From a virus: a stretch of DNA of 64,000 bases. Shown piece by piece: positions 30,835 to 37,860 of the stretch (positions within the stretch are counted from its first letter, which is position 1; every line of letters starts with the position of its first letter). Both the position numbers and the translations under genes were made by a program. Under the pieces are notes generated by a model. The model was not told the origin of the DNA. It did no database searches and saw only the letters and a program-made list of their open reading frames with translations. The stretch is from the IMG/VR virus record IMGVR_UViG_3300036852_000741, positions 1 through 64,000 of that record; one strand, 5' to 3'.

Positions 30835-30874
30835 CTCACGATGTGTGCTACCATGTAGGTGGGTCGAGAGACCC
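30832..30874 (+). promoter_or_regulatory. Dyad promoter with GAGA-loop hairpin
   Basis: TAGCTCACGATGTGTGCTA overlapping TACCAT (30849-30854), hairpin GGGTC-GAGA-GACCC (30861-30874), then TTCCCGACCAAGGAGG. Confidence 0.9.
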
Positions 30875-30899
30875 GAGTTCCCGACCAAGGAGGGGCGCG

Positions 30900-31217
30900 A
30901 TGAGCGCGAAGAAGAAGGCGGTCTACCGGCTGGAGCCGGCGGGCCTCATGGACAGGACGAGCGCGCGGGTCATGGCTCACGCGGGCGCCGAGGTCCAGAT
31001 GGTTCAGCCGCACGGCTGTCCGAAGAACGGAGCGATGGGCATGGTCTACGTCCAGGTGGCGGAGACCGGCGAGTTCATCGGCCTGGTCATGAAGACCTCG
31101 CTGGTCAAGACCGGCAAGACCGCGGTCGTCCGCGACCTGGCAGCCGAGGCGCGCGAGGCGTGCAGCGCGAAGCTGCGGCGCCCCTCGCCCTTCACGGTGA
31201 TCGGGGGGAGCTTCTGA
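30900..31217 (+). CDS. Hypothetical protein, 105 aa
   Basis: Unknown. Very basic start (SAKKKAVYRLEPAG), a central AMGMVYVQVAETGEFIGLVM that suggests beta strands, and a basic end. First of six overlapping genes in this operon. Confidence 0.75.
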   Translation: MSAKKKAVYRLEPAGLMDRTSARVMAHAGAEVQMVQPHGCPKNGAMGMVYVQVAETGEFIGLVMKTSLVKTGKTAVVRDLAAEAREACSAKLRRPSPFTVIGGSF

Positions 31218-31438
31218 TGACGGACCGCGAACTGATGGACCTGTACCCGGATGGCCGTACGTACTACGACGAGACCGACGACCCGGCCGGGTTCATGGCG
31301 GCGTGCCATTCGCTCGACCTGTCGGTTGCGGTGAACCACCCGCCTGCGAGCACGGGGCTGGAGCCGTACGCGACGGTCTACGTTCCGCCGAAGAAGCTCG
31401 GAGACTTCGAGCGGCTCGGGCTGCGGGTGGGGACGTGA
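31217..31438 (+). CDS. Hypothetical protein, 73 aa
   Basis: Unknown, acidic N-terminus (TDRELMDLYPDGRTYYDETD) and a beta-like C-terminal part (YATVYVPPKKLGDFERLGLR). TGATG start overlap. Confidence 0.7.
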   Translation: MTDRELMDLYPDGRTYYDETDDPAGFMAACHSLDLSVAVNHPPASTGLEPYATVYVPPKKLGDFERLGLRVGT

Positions 31439-31626
31439 GCACGCTCAAGCACGCCACGCCGAAGGGCGGGATTGCCACCAGGCGCACCGAGCACGACTAC
31501 CTGTACGTGCGGCTCAACGACCGCGGAGACCAGGTGCTCTCCTGGCACAAGACGTACGAGGCGGCACGCCGGGCGGCGGGACGCTTCGACCACGTTGAGG
31601 CAATCAACGGAGGGGAGAGGCGGTGA
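31435..31626 (+). CDS. Hypothetical protein, 63 aa
   Basis: Unknown, with EHDYLYVRLNDRGDQVLSWH and an Ala/Arg helix. GTG overlaps the previous stop as GTGA. Confidence 0.7.
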   Translation: MSTLKHATPKGGIATRRTEHDYLYVRLNDRGDQVLSWHKTYEAARRAAGRFDHVEAINGGERR

Positions 31627-31844
31627 TCGACCTGACGACACGTCGCAGGGGCGAGGTCGTGCGGGCGCAGCGGGCGTTCGCGGCGCACGCCAACCGGGAC
31701 GCTTTCGGCCACATCAAGCTCAAGCGCGAGTGCGCCGCGGGCAACCCCTACGTGCTGGCCAGGCTGGCGCGCATGGGGCTGGAGTACCACGACGGAGCAA
31801 TCACGACGACGTACCAGGAATCAATCACGACGGAGGAGTTCTAA
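31623..31844 (+). CDS. Hypothetical protein, 73 aa
   Basis: Unknown, basic helical N-terminus (TRRRGEVVRAQRAFAAHANR). GGAGAGG lies before the GTG, which overlaps the previous stop. Confidence 0.7.
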   Translation: MIDLTTRRRGEVVRAQRAFAAHANRDAFGHIKLKRECAAGNPYVLARLARMGLEYHDGAITTTYQESITTEEF

Positions 31845-32258
31845 ATGGGCCTGACCGCAGACATCTTCAAGGCCGGAGGCCGCAGCTTCTCCAACGGCGG
31901 CATCTCCGACCACTGCGACGAGGTGACGATCGTCAACATCCCGGGGCCGTTCGAGCCCACGCCGGAGCGCCCGGCGGTGCTGCTGGTCATGGGCAACCTG
32001 CCCGGCACCGTCAAGATCATCCCGGCCGCCGACATCAGCGGTCAGCCCGGCGCCGCGGTCGAGTACCACGGCAAGTGGGCGCCGCTGATCCCGGACGGCA
32101 AGCTGGGTCCGATGATGGGCGGCTGCTACGTCGCTACGTCCGACAGCCGGCTGGGCGAGGCGATCGCGAAGCTGCTGGGCACGCGGTTTGCGCCGGGCAT
32201 TGCGCCCCTCCATGACAGGACCGAATCCCAGGCCGAGTACGACGCGCTCTCGGTATGA
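31845..32258 (+). CDS. Hypothetical protein, 137 aa
   Basis: Unknown. Beta-rich and Gly/Pro-rich (DEVTIVNIPGPFEPTPERPA, GNLPGTVKIIPAADISGQPG), reminiscent of a small enzyme or decoration fold but with no motif I can assign. ATG abuts the previous stop; GGAGGAG upstream. Confidence 0.75.
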   Translation: MGLTADIFKAGGRSFSNGGISDHCDEVTIVNIPGPFEPTPERPAVLLVMGNLPGTVKIIPAADISGQPGAAVEYHGKWAPLIPDGKLGPMMGGCYVATSDSRLGEAIAKLLGTRFAPGIAPLHDRTESQAEYDALSV

Positions 32259-32491
32259 GCGGGCGGGAGGGGCTGGGCGCCCTGATGGATCAGCGGATGC
32301 AGTGGCTGCGCGTTGCCGCCGTCGAGAACGAGTACGGCACGTGGGACGTGGTGCTCCGGCTCGACGGCTCCTACGCCGAGGCGGGCGACGCCGAGGGGAT
32401 GCTCACCTACTGGCGCGACCAGGTGATGGCCGCGCTCGATGCGGACGGCCTGGATGTCCGGCGACTTCTGCGGGGAGACTGGACCCAGTAG
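32255..32491 (+). CDS. Hypothetical protein, 78 aa
   Basis: Unknown, alpha/beta, with ENEYGTWDVVLRLDGSYAEA. ATGA overlap with the previous gene. Stop TAG is part of the next operator. Confidence 0.7.
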   Translation: MSGREGLGALMDQRMQWLRVAAVENEYGTWDVVLRLDGSYAEAGDAEGMLTYWRDQVMAALDADGLDVRRLLRGDWTQ

Positions 32492-32533
32492 CTCACGATG
32501 TGTGCTACCATTGGGGTGCGGTCAGAGGGCCGC
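32489..32533 (+). promoter_or_regulatory. Dyad promoter with leader hairpin
   Basis: TAGCTCACGATGTGTGCTA, TACCAT (32506-32511), hairpin GCGGTC-AGAG-GGCCGC (32518-32533), then ACCCGACCAAGGAGG. Confidence 0.9.
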
Positions 32534-32554
32534 GACCCGACCAAGGAGGCCGTG

Positions 32555-32731
32555 ATGGACAGGGCGAGGCAGTGGGCACGGGCGCTCAGCGCGCATCTTT
32601 CCCACACCGAGAACTGCACGAGCGCCGCGGCGATCATGGGCGGCGACCTCGCGCACGCGGCCAGCGACTGCCGCAAGTGCGAGGAGACGGCGGGCTACTG
32701 GCGCCGCTACTACGCGAAGGCGGCGGCATGA
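32555..32731 (+). CDS. Hypothetical protein, 58 aa
   Basis: Unknown. Helical, with HTENCTSAAAIMGGDLAHAA and DCRKCEETAGYW, so Cys-x-x-Cys and an earlier Cys could hold a metal. Start set by the start-associated sequence. Confidence 0.7.
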   Translation: MDRARQWARALSAHLSHTENCTSAAAIMGGDLAHAASDCRKCEETAGYWRRYYAKAAA

Positions 32732-33609
32732 GCCGGCTCGACTACGAGGCGATCGCCGCTCTCGACCTGACCGCGATGACTGCGGCCGAGATAGACGCGG
32801 CCTGGGAGCCGCTGATGGCTGAGGCGCAGTCGCAGCGTGCGGCGGCGACCCGGTTGCAGGCCACCTACAACGAGGCGGAGCGCCGAGGTCTGGAGTACAC
32901 GTACGCCAGCTACCCCGCGGCGGTCGCCCAGGCGCGTGACCGCGCCGAGCGGGCGGAGGCGGCGATGGGGCCCTTCAACGCGGAGTGGGAGCGCCGCGGC
33001 GGCTGGGAGCGCGTTTTCCTGGTCCAGAACCACGACGGCCACTACCACCGCACCACGGCGTGCACGACGTGTTTCGCGACGACGACGTTCGCCTGGGTTC
33101 CCGCGCTCTCGGACAAGTCCGAGGACGAGGTGATCGCCACGGTCGGCTGCATGGCCTGCACGGTCTGCTGGCCGGCGGCTCCCCGCCACCCCAAGTTCGT
33201 GGCGATGGAGGCCGAGCGCGCCGCGGCGGCGAAGGCGAAGGTCGAGGGCGAGTGCGAGGGCTCGGGCCAGGTCGCCGAGAACCTCCAGATGTCCTACGCC
33301 AGCCCCCGCGGGCGCTGCGCGGCGTGCGGACGCACCGTGTCGGTGACCAAGACCGGCAAGGCGCGAGCGCACAAGACGCGCGAGCAGGAGCGCATTGAGG
33401 AGCAGCGCAAGCGTGGCGAGAAGGAGCTACGCAACCTGGGGCGCATCCAGACGCTGGCGGGCAAGGTGGACGCGGCGCTGGACCTGCTCGACGGGGCCGA
33501 CGCTCTCCAGGCGATCCGGCGAGCGTGGCTGGACGAGCGGATCACCACAAACGTGCGTGAGGTCCTGGAGTCGCTGCTCAAGGAACGGCTCCAGGGGGTG
33601 GGGCGGTGA
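32728..33609 (+). CDS. Conserved actinophage Cys-rich protein, 293 aa
   Basis: Matches a pattern I know from mycobacteriophage and related phages, function unknown: WERVFLVQNHDGHYHRTTAC with CTTCFATTTFAWVPALS, then GCMACTVCWPAAP. A helical N-terminal third precedes it. After it come CEGSG and CAACGRTVSVTKTGKARAH, a second zinc site, and a helical C-terminus. ATGA overlap with the previous gene. Probably a regulatory or DNA-associated zinc protein. Confidence 0.8.
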   Translation: MSRLDYEAIAALDLTAMTAAEIDAAWEPLMAEAQSQRAAATRLQATYNEAERRGLEYTYASYPAAVAQARDRAERAEAAMGPFNAEWERRGGWERVFLVQNHDGHYHRTTACTTCFATTTFAWVPALSDKSEDEVIATVGCMACTVCWPAAPRHPKFVAMEAERAAAAKAKVEGECEGSGQVAENLQMSYASPRGRCAACGRTVSVTKTGKARAHKTREQERIEEQRKRGEKELRNLGRIQTLAGKVDAALDLLDGADALQAIRRAWLDERITTNVREVLESLLKERLQGVGR

Positions 33610-33840
33610 GCCGCGTCGAGGAGGCGGTCGCGCTGGAGATGGCCAAGCTCGCCCGGGGCGCAGACCAACATCGACGTGGCGGTGGCCGACGGGCGCATCA
33701 GCGAGCACGATGGCGAGGAGCGCAAGGCGCGCGCTGAGCAGTGGACGCTCAACCGAATTGCGTTCATCGAGGGGGCGCCGCGGCCCAGGCAGCGCGAGCA
33801 GCAGCCGCTGGACGATCCGAACGCGGGGGCGGTCGGATGA
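33606..33840 (+). pseudogene. Frameshifted small gene (about 76 aa if repaired)
   Basis: From GTG 33606 the first frame reads VSRVEEAVALEMAKLARG, then degenerates. The +1 frame from 33661 reads QTNIDVAVADGRISEHDGEE and onward to TGA 33840, which overlaps the next ATG as expected for a real gene end. Dropping one G in the GGGG run at 33655-33658 joins both into one protein. This could be a sequencing error, a real mutation, or programmed frameshifting. Confidence 0.6.
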
Positions 33841-34022
33841 GGGGCTGGCGCGAGCTTCAACCGGGAGACCGTGTGGTTAGCGTCGCTGGCGCGACCGGCA
33901 CGGTCGTCCGGGTCAGCGTGCCCAAGCGCGGTCAGTCCAAGGGGCTGGCCTGGGTGCGCGTGCGCTGGGACAACGGGGCGGAGGGACGAGTGTCGCCGCC
34001 GACGATCGGGGGTCGGGCGTGA
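33837..34022 (+). CDS. Hypothetical small barrel protein, 61 aa
   Basis: Unknown. WRELQPGDRVVSVAGATGTV then GLAWVRVRWDNGAEGRVSPP looks like an SH3/KOW-type small barrel, as in several phage nucleic-acid-binding proteins. ATGA overlap with the frameshifted gene. Confidence 0.75.
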   Translation: MRGWRELQPGDRVVSVAGATGTVVRVSVPKRGQSKGLAWVRVRWDNGAEGRVSPPTIGGRA

Positions 34023-34201
34023 AGACCGCGACGTACGTGATCGACTACGCGGCGAAGGGGCAGCCGGGCGTGCAGCCGCGAAGGCTCCACCGCCTGGACT
34101 GCCCCCACTTCTATCCGGGCACGCCGACGAGGCCGGCGACGCCGTTGGAGCGCCAGGCGCTGCCGACGTGCTTCGACTGCGCGATCAACGCCTGGCGGTA
34201 G
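34019..34201 (+). CDS. Hypothetical Cys/His protein, 60 aa
   Basis: RRLHRLDCPHFYPGTP then LPTCFDCAINAW forms a likely zinc site (C-x-H, CxxC). GTG overlaps the previous stop as GTGA; stop TAG starts the next operator. Confidence 0.7.
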   Translation: MKTATYVIDYAAKGQPGVQPRRLHRLDCPHFYPGTPTRPATPLERQALPTCFDCAINAWR

Positions 34202-34252
34202 CTCACATCGTGTGCTACACTGGGTGTGGCCTACAACGTTTGCGGGCCACAC
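34199..34252 (+). promoter_or_regulatory. Dyad promoter with 8-bp leader hairpin
   Basis: TAGCTCACATCGTGTGCTA, TACACT (34216-34221), hairpin GTGTGGCC/GGCCACAC (34224-34252). The ribosome site is GAGGGGGAGGACC; the usual CCCGACCAAGG word is altered to CACCGAGGGGGAGG. Confidence 0.85.
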
Positions 34253-34269
34253 ACCGAGGGGGAGGACCA

Positions 34270-35178
34270 ATGCCACGAACCATCAGGGCGCTGCTCGTAG
34301 GCGCCTTCTTACTGGCGCTCTGCGGAACCGCGCAGGCCGCCACCATCAGCTACCACACCGACGACGGGGCGGTCAGCACAGACTGCTCCACGCGACACTG
34401 CGTGCCTGCCGGAGTGGCCGTCCACTTCGAGGTGGCCACCACTGCCTCCGATGATCGGATCACCTGGGATGCCGGTACCGGGTTGACCGGGGTCGGCCGC
34501 ACGGTGGACTTCACCTTCCAGCCGGGGCAGTACCGGGTGGCGGTGAGGATTGCCAGTAGCTCGGGGGGGATGCCTCCTGACACTGGGGTCATCTACCTGG
34601 ACGCGCTGGCACCGCCGCCGCCCCCACCGCCGCCCGCTGAGCCGGTTGCAGAGGCGCCATCGGCAGCGCAGCCGACACCGTGCCAGGAGGTGCACCCGGC
34701 CATCTCGATCAACGGCGGGGCGTTGTTCACCAACACCCTGGCGGTGACGATCGCGGTCCAGAAGGAGTGCGCGGACACCACGACCGTGCTCTCCAACGAC
34801 GGCGGGTTCGCCCAGGCATCCCCGTTCACGGACGCAGCCATCCCGTGGACGCTCAGCGAGGTGGGCCCGGCAGACAGCGTGAGCAGGACGGTCTACGCGC
34901 GCGTCGGCCCCTTCCAGGTCACCGACGACATCATCCTGGACAACGTGGCCCCGCAGCCCACGTCGGCCACCACCGACACGGGGACGGCGAACGCCGCGAG
35001 CATCGGGCGGCTGAGCCGGACCTTCCGCAAGGGGCACCTGCGGATCAGGGTGCGCGACAACGCCTCGGGTCCCAGGAGCGTCCGGGTCCGTCACGCCAGG
35101 CACGGGGTGCGCGTGCAGGCGGTGGACTACGCCGGCAACGTGAGCCGGTGGAAGCTGCTGCGCGTCAAGCGCAGGTAG
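34270..35178 (+). CDS. Secreted protein with PKD-like and Ig-like domains, 302 aa
   Basis: Signal peptide: basic MPRTIR, hydrophobic ALLVGAFLLALCG, then AQA-A as a likely cleavage site. Domain 1 (about 30-115) has VPAGVAVHFEVATTASDDRI and VDFTFQPGQYRVAVRI, like PKD folds. A poly-Pro linker separates domain 2 (about 140-240), and a basic C-terminus includes VDYAGNVSRW, the D-x-A-G-N-x-S pattern common in actinobacterial cell-surface proteins. Probably exported by the infected host; possibly a surface-altering cargo. Terminator follows. Confidence 0.75.
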   Translation: MPRTIRALLVGAFLLALCGTAQAATISYHTDDGAVSTDCSTRHCVPAGVAVHFEVATTASDDRITWDAGTGLTGVGRTVDFTFQPGQYRVAVRIASSSGGMPPDTGVIYLDALAPPPPPPPPAEPVAEAPSAAQPTPCQEVHPAISINGGALFTNTLAVTIAVQKECADTTTVLSNDGGFAQASPFTDAAIPWTLSEVGPADSVSRTVYARVGPFQVTDDIILDNVAPQPTSATTDTGTANAASIGRLSRTFRKGHLRIRVRDNASGPRSVRVRHARHGVRVQAVDYAGNVSRWKLLRVKRR

Positions 35179-35202
35179 CTCGCGCTGGGGGGGCGTGAGC
35201 TA
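35176..35202. promoter_or_regulatory. Split half-sites after the secreted-protein gene
   Basis: TAGCTCGC (35176-35183) and GTGAGCTA (35195-35202), centres 19 bases apart, one mismatch to a perfect inverted pair. The first TAG is the stop codon. Resembles the split site before the resolvase gene; no -10 follows at the usual place. Confidence 0.4.
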
Positions 35203-35209
35203 GGGCGAG

Positions 35210-35235
35210 GGGCCGTCTTCGGGCGGCCCTTTTCT
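35210..35235 (+). terminator. Rho-independent terminator
   Basis: GGGCCG, loop TCTTCGGG, CGGCCC and then TTTTCT. The best T-tract terminator seen in the window. Confidence 0.8.
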
Positions 35236-35267
35236 CTTGGCCGACCCGCCGCGCCCAGCCCTTGCGA

Positions 35268-35290
35268 TAGCTCACATCGTGTGCTACCGT
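35268..35290 (+). promoter_or_regulatory. Dyad promoter
   Basis: TAGCTCACATCGTGTGCTA overlapping TACCGT (35285-35290), a weak hairpin CGGTCC/GGATCG in the leader, then ATCCCGACCAAGGAG. Confidence 0.85.
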
Positions 35291-35337
35291 CTCTGCACGG
35301 TCCAATTCGGATCGTATCCCGACCAAGGAGTAATCCC

Positions 35338-35676
35338 ATGGAAGCAACCACCCACGAGGCGCCTGCTGCGCCGCAGCAGGTCATCCATGTCACGACCGTC
35401 GGCAAGCAGACGAGCGGCATGGCCATCACCGGGTTCATCCTGAGCCTGGTGGGCATCTCGGCGCTCGGCGTGATCTTCAGCGCCATCGCCCTGCCCAAGA
35501 CCAAGACCGAGATGGGCGGGCGGGGCCTGGCTATCGCCGGGCTCGTCCTCGGCATCCTCGGCAGCATCGGCTGGGTCCTGATGCTGGCGGGCGCCTTCGC
35601 GGGCGCGGAGGCCCTGGACTCCTACAGCAGGTGCATGGATGCCGCCCAGACCCTGAGCGAGATGGGCGCGTGCTGA
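35338..35676 (+). CDS. DUF4190-like membrane protein, 112 aa
   Basis: Two membrane helices (GMAITGFILSLVGISALGVI and GLAIAGLVLGILGSIGWVLM) separated by a short cytoplasmic loop KTKTEMGGR, the usual DUF4190 pattern of actinobacterial membrane proteins. A polar N-terminus and a short C-terminal tail with two Cys. Could alter the membrane or block superinfection. Start-associated sequence nine bases before the ATG. Confidence 0.8.
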   Translation: MEATTHEAPAAPQQVIHVTTVGKQTSGMAITGFILSLVGISALGVIFSAIALPKTKTEMGGRGLAIAGLVLGILGSIGWVLMLAGAFAGAEALDSYSRCMDAAQTLSEMGAC

Positions 35677-35810
35677 TGGCCGAGGAGAGGCTGCTGCTGG
35701 GCCTCGTCGTGATGGTGCTCGCGGTCGTGTTCGCGGTACTCATGGCCGGTGCGGTCACTGAGGACGTGCGCCACGTTCGCGAGACGCTCGCGGCGGCTGG
35801 ACTGCTCTAG
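35676..35810 (+). CDS. Small membrane protein, 44 aa
   Basis: One helix (LLLGLVVMVLAVVFAVLMAG) flanked by MAEER and a charged tail EDVRHVRETL. ATG overlaps the previous stop as TGATG, so it is probably co-translated with the DUF4190-like protein. Confidence 0.65.
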   Translation: MAEERLLLGLVVMVLAVVFAVLMAGAVTEDVRHVRETLAAAGLL

Positions 35811-35824
35811 CCGGCTGGCTGTGC

Positions 35825-35845
35825 GGGGCGCCTTCTGGGCGCCCC
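35825..35845 (+). terminator. Hairpin after the membrane-protein operon
   Basis: GGGGCGCC-TTCTG-GGCGCCCC, a perfect 8-bp stem 15 bases past the stop. No T-run. Confidence 0.6.
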
Positions 35846-35846
35846 C

Positions 35847-35900
35847 GACGCGAGCGCTCGCCTGATCGGCGGGCGCTGGCGCCGGGTCGCGTGGCTCGGA
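35847..35900 (+). promoter_or_regulatory. Second copy of the block at 25853-25903
   Basis: GACGCGAGCG, then GCGCTGGCGCCGGGTC and GTGG, in the same order as before the lipoprotein gene. A CTCGAAGGGGG ribosome site follows. No dyad present. Confidence 0.5.
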
Positions 35901-35927
35901 ACCATCACCTCGAAGGGGGACACTCAC

Positions 35928-36422
35928 ATGCAGTTCAAGCAGATCATGGTGCTGGCCGCAGTAGCCAGCATCGCCGGGACCGGCACGGCTGTTGCCGGCT
36001 CGGCCTACGTCACGGGGCGCGACATCAAGAACGGCACCGTGACGGGCAGGGACATCAAGGATCGCTCACTCAGCCCGCGCGATTTCAACGGTTCCGTCCA
36101 GGGACCGCAGGGAGCCCAGGGAGTCCAGGGAGCCCAGGGAGCCCAGGGACCGGCGGGGGCCGCAGGTTCCCAGGGTCCGGCGGGCAGCTTCTCGGACATC
36201 CAGCGCATCACGCAGACGCAGAGCGTGGCGCCCGGCCAGGCGGTCACCATCGTCGCCCAGTGCTCCGCCGGATACAAGGTCGTTGGCGGCGGCTTCTACA
36301 GCGCCAACATCACCTTCGCCAGCGACTCGTTTGGCACCACGACGGCGTGGAAGGTGATCGCTGGCAACCCGAGCAGCACCACCAGCTACGACGCGACCGC
36401 TATCGCGTACTGCGTCCGATGA
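35928..36422 (+). CDS. Secreted collagen-like protein, 164 aa
   Basis: Signal peptide MQFKQIMVLAAVASIAGTGT with a likely site at AVAG-S. Then YVTGRDIKNGTVTGRDIKDR, a repeat common in secreted actinobacterial proteins, followed by short collagen-type triplets (QGPQGAQGVQGAQGAQGPAG) and a C-terminal beta domain with two Cys (VAQCSAGYKVVGGGFY, IAYCVR). Likely exported from the host or displayed on the surface. The triplet stretch is short, so a trimeric stalk is possible but not proven. Confidence 0.8.
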   Translation: MQFKQIMVLAAVASIAGTGTAVAGSAYVTGRDIKNGTVTGRDIKDRSLSPRDFNGSVQGPQGAQGVQGAQGAQGPAGAAGSQGPAGSFSDIQRITQTQSVAPGQAVTIVAQCSAGYKVVGGGFYSANITFASDSFGTTTAWKVIAGNPSSTTSYDATAIAYCVR

Positions 36423-36610
36423 GGCGCCCGGCGATGACTCGGGCGGTCCTCGCGAGCATGGCTGTGGTCCTGCTCGCGACGGGCCTCGCCCTTCCCGAGA
36501 GCGGCGGCAAGATGAAGCCGCTGCTTGAGAGGCACGGCAACATCGGGGCCATCGGATGCGTCCACTTGGCGCCCGACCATGCCGGACCCACGTGGCCGAG
36601 ATGTCCTTGA
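36419..36610 (+). CDS. Tandem copy 1: short exported-type protein, 63 aa
   Basis: Signal-like helix (ASMAVVLLATGLALPE) then GGKMKPLLERHGN. Its first 41 residues closely parallel those of the next gene, including DNA sequence, but the C-terminal part differs (ending TWPRCP). It looks like a duplicated, probably decaying copy. ATGA overlap with the collagen-like gene. Confidence 0.6.
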   Translation: MRRPAMTRAVLASMAVVLLATGLALPESGGKMKPLLERHGNIGAIGCVHLAPDHAGPTWPRCP

Positions 36611-36873
36611 GGCGCCGGGCGATGACACTGGCGGTCCTCGTGAGCATGGCCGTGACCATGCTTGCGACGGCGGTGGCGGTGCCCGAGGACGGCGGCAAGA
36701 TGAAGCCGCTGTTTGAGGCGCAGCGCGCGTACGAGCGTTGCGTGCAGATCGGCGTGACGATCCCCGGTAGCAGTCAGCGCTGGAACGCGACGCCGGAGTG
36801 TCGAGCGGCGGCACTCAGCGACCTGGCAGGCCGGCGCGCGACGCGGGACTTCCTGCGCAAGATCACTCAGTAG
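36601..36873 (+). CDS. Tandem copy 2: secreted protein, 90 aa
   Basis: Signal-like helix (AVLVSMAVTMLATAVAVPE) then GGKMKPLFEAQRAYERCVQI and a second Cys in ATPECRAAAL, so a small disulfide-bonded secreted protein. This is the fuller version of the copy just upstream. ATG 36601 is used; a TTG at 36607 would give a coupled overlap. Confidence 0.65.
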   Translation: MSLRRRAMTLAVLVSMAVTMLATAVAVPEDGGKMKPLFEAQRAYERCVQIGVTIPGSSQRWNATPECRAAALSDLAGRRATRDFLRKITQ

Positions 36874-36920
36874 GAGCCCCGGCGCCTCCCTTGTCGCAAG
36901 GCTTGGGGGGCGCCGTGCGT

Positions 36921-36943
36921 TGGCTCACGATGTGTGTTAGCCT
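36921..36943 (+). promoter_or_regulatory. Dyad promoter, short leader
   Basis: TGGCTCACGATGTGTGTTA overlapping TAGCCT (36938-36943), then TGGGGCCCGACCAGGAGG within a few bases, without a hairpin. Confidence 0.8.
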
Positions 36944-36966
36944 TGGGGCCCGACCAGGAGGACAGA

Positions 36967-37161
36967 ATGCTCTACAACGGCACCGCTACCGACGTGCTGA
37001 CCAAGCGCCCGGTCTGCGACATGTGCGGCAACCGACCGGCGGCGATCGACGGCAAGGTCAAGTACGCCACCGCCTGGGCGTACATGTGCATCCCGTGCTG
37101 GGAGCAGCACGGCGTCGGGCTTGGCGTCGGGCTCGGCCAGCGACTGCTGATCGACCCATGA
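36967..37161 (+). CDS. Zinc-ribbon protein, 64 aa
   Basis: VCDMCGNRPAAIDGKVKYAT then YMCIPCWEQHG, two CxxC knuckles. Family unknown beyond zinc ribbon. AGGAGG six bases before the ATG. Confidence 0.75.
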   Translation: MLYNGTATDVLTKRPVCDMCGNRPAAIDGKVKYATAWAYMCIPCWEQHGVGLGVGLGQRLLIDP

Positions 37162-37391
37162 GCTACGTCGTCGTGCTTTGGCGGATCGGCGTCGAGGGAA
37201 CCGACGTGGCCTACCACGACGTGATCGTCGGGCCGTTTAGGAGCGAGGAGCGCGCGGAGGAGGTCGCTGCTCGCATCTCTAGGCGTGCGGCGAAATGCGG
37301 CGATGACGTGACCGTCACGGTGAGGCCGATCGCGCCCGCGGGCATCGCTGCCATTGATGCGCTGGAGTGGTTCTCCGAGACGGCCGGATGA
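37158..37391 (+). CDS. Hypothetical protein, 77 aa
   Basis: Unknown alpha/beta protein (YVVVLWRIGVEGTDVAYHDV, FRSEERAEEVAARISRRAAK). ATGA overlap. Confidence 0.7.
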   Translation: MSYVVVLWRIGVEGTDVAYHDVIVGPFRSEERAEEVAARISRRAAKCGDDVTVTVRPIAPAGIAAIDALEWFSETAG

Positions 37392-37858
37392 CCGGCTACG
37401 TGATCTTCGAGCGTGACTCTGAGCGGCGCCTAGCGGCGGCGTGGAATGCGGTTGAGGCGGAGGGCAAGGCGCGGGCGCTGGAGGCTGCCGGTCATGCGGT
37501 CGGCATCGCTACCGTCGAGGTGAGCGACGGGGCGCTCCGGGCGGCCCGTCGTCCCAGGCCGCAGGTGCCCTACGGTTACCGTCTGCGCACTCGATCGCCG
37601 CTGGCGCGCAGCACGATGGCCAAGCCGTGGCGTCGGCAGTGGGTGTGGGCGCTTCGCGACATCGCCGCAGCCGGCGATTGGACGACCTGGGGGCACGGGC
37701 ATCTCACGGCGCCGATCCAGAACGCGCTGGAGGCGCGTGGCGCCATCCTGGTGGCGGTGCCGGCGCGCGGGCGGGGGCGCTATCTGTTCAAGGCGACCGA
37801 ACACGGGCGTGCGCTGCTCGCGGAGCGCGCTGCCGGGCGCCTGCGAATCGACGGGTGA
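37388..37858 (+). CDS. Hypothetical protein, possible wHTH, 156 aa
   Basis: The second half (WALRDIAAAGDWTTWGHGHL, APIQNALEARGAILVAVPAR, then YLFKATEHGRALLAE) looks like a winged helix. The first half is alpha/beta. No named family. ATGA overlap with the previous gene. Confidence 0.65.
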   Translation: MTGYVIFERDSERRLAAAWNAVEAEGKARALEAAGHAVGIATVEVSDGALRAARRPRPQVPYGYRLRTRSPLARSTMAKPWRRQWVWALRDIAAAGDWTTWGHGHLTAPIQNALEARGAILVAVPARGRGRYLFKATEHGRALLAERAAGRLRIDG

Positions 37859-37860
37859 CC

